A DNA stretch of 64,000 bases from Amycolatopsis sp. CA-230715 (GTDB lineage: Bacteria; Actinomycetota; Actinomycetes; Mycobacteriales; Pseudonocardiaceae), in contig NZ_CP059997.1 of NCBI RefSeq assembly GCF_018736145.1, positions 6,881,501 through 6,945,500 on the forward strand, read 5' to 3'. Under the pieces are notes generated by a model. The model searched no databases. It was given only the letters and a program-made list of their open reading frames with translations, and had not been told where the DNA came from. Shown in pieces: positions 63,762 through 64,000 of this stretch. The position numbers and the translations under genes were made by a program. Positions within the stretch are counted from its first letter, which is position 1. Every line of letters begins with the position of its first letter.

Positions 63762-64000
63762 TCTTCATCGCGCACATCAGCGACCTGCACCTGGACGGCG
63801 GCGAACGCAGCGCCGCCCGCGCGGAGAAGGTACTCGCGGCGATCGACGCGTTCCGCACGCCGCCGGACGTGGTGCTGGCCACCGGGGATCTCGCCGACCA
63901 CGGGGAAGTCGCGGAGTACGACCAGTTCGCGAAGCTGTTCGAGGGCAGGGGCCCGGTGCTGCACTGCCCAGGCAACCACGACGAGCGGCGGGCCTACCGG
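63758..64000 (+). CDS. Metallophosphoesterase, 5' part (truncated by window end)
   Basis: From ATG 63758 (overlapping the GntR stop) 81 codons of a calcineurin-like metallophosphoesterase remain: metal motifs ISDLHLDGG (DxH), ATGDLADHG (GDxxD-type) and CPGNHDERR (GNHD) are intact. The layout is like the CpdA family of 3',5'-cAMP phosphodiesterases. The gene runs off the window, so the C-terminal His motifs and substrate are unseen. It is in an operon with the GntR regulator. Confidence 0.92.
   Translation, partial: MIFIAHISDLHLDGGERSAARAEKVLAAIDAFRTPPDVVLATGDLADHGEVAEYDQFAKLFEGRGPVLHCPGNHDERRAYR

Overview
The window is high-GC chromosomal DNA from an actinomycete, most likely a Pseudonocardiaceae member close to Amycolatopsis. 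The evidence is the actinobacterial core content (an Lsr2-type nucleoid protein, DUF3052, DUF3145, homodimeric AceE, a FasR-fabD-fabH-acpP-fabF block, an AhpE-type peroxiredoxin), frequent GTG/TTG starts, and a family of intergenic hairpins built on CCCCGAAGG...CCTTCGGGG. All calls come from reading the sequence; no database search was possible.

Layout. 0-6.3 kb: a sugar-acid/hydroxyacid locus (2-hydroxyacid dehydrogenase cut by the window edge, MFS transporter, divergent IclR regulator), a VOC protein, proS and a membrane-anchored protein. 6.4-9.6 kb: an IS1380-type element that landed in an intergenic repeat and was later split by an IS256-type element; both target duplications are readable. 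10-18 kb: two-component system, GT87 mannosyltransferase, HAD hydrolase, YjbQ protein, PadR/GyrI-like pair, dienoyl-CoA-reductase-like flavoenzyme. 18.3-21.6 kb: acyl desaturase, its ferredoxin reductase, a small partner protein and a divergent TetR regulator. 21.7-28.4 kb: three-gene transhydrogenase operon, an Lsr2 domain fused to a histone-H1-like tail, a disulfide-reductase-family flavoprotein and a membrane-anchored Pro/Ala/Glu-rich protein. 28.6-34.7 kb: DUF3145 and the type II fatty-acid-synthesis operon with its FasR-type activator. 34.9-44.7 kb: ABC exporter, MscS-related membrane protein, PnuC-type transporter, FMN-dependent hydroxyacid oxidase, pyruvate dehydrogenase E1, DUF3052, peroxiredoxin and tRNA-Val. 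44.8-48.2 kb: a compositionally different patch next to the tRNA (two small unknowns, XRE regulator, peptidase E, flavoprotein). 48.2-53.8 kb: secreted carboxylesterase, DHFR-like reductase and an operon of AraC regulator, Bcr/CflA-type MFS and O-methyltransferase preceded by an iron box. 53.9-64 kb: lipoprotein, OsmC protein, a DUF3892/multi-lectin pair, an IS66 scrap between direct repeats, a frameshifted 13E12-type HNH gene, acyl-CoA ligase, class V aminotransferase, GntR regulator and a metallophosphoesterase cut by the window end.

How it fits together. Lipid metabolism is the main theme: FAS II elongation, a desaturase with its own electron donor, a dienoyl-CoA-reductase-like enzyme, an acyl-CoA ligase, NADPH supply by transhydrogenase and acetyl-CoA supply by AceE. 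Several regulators sit beside clear palindromic operators (IclR, PadR, TetR, GntR, and an IdeR/DmdR-type iron box). The parts that deserve a second look are the intergenic repeat family and its use as an IS target, the Lsr2/H1 fusion, the lectin pair with an apparent CTG start, the iron-box operon and the tRNA-adjacent XRE/peptidase E/flavoprotein patch.
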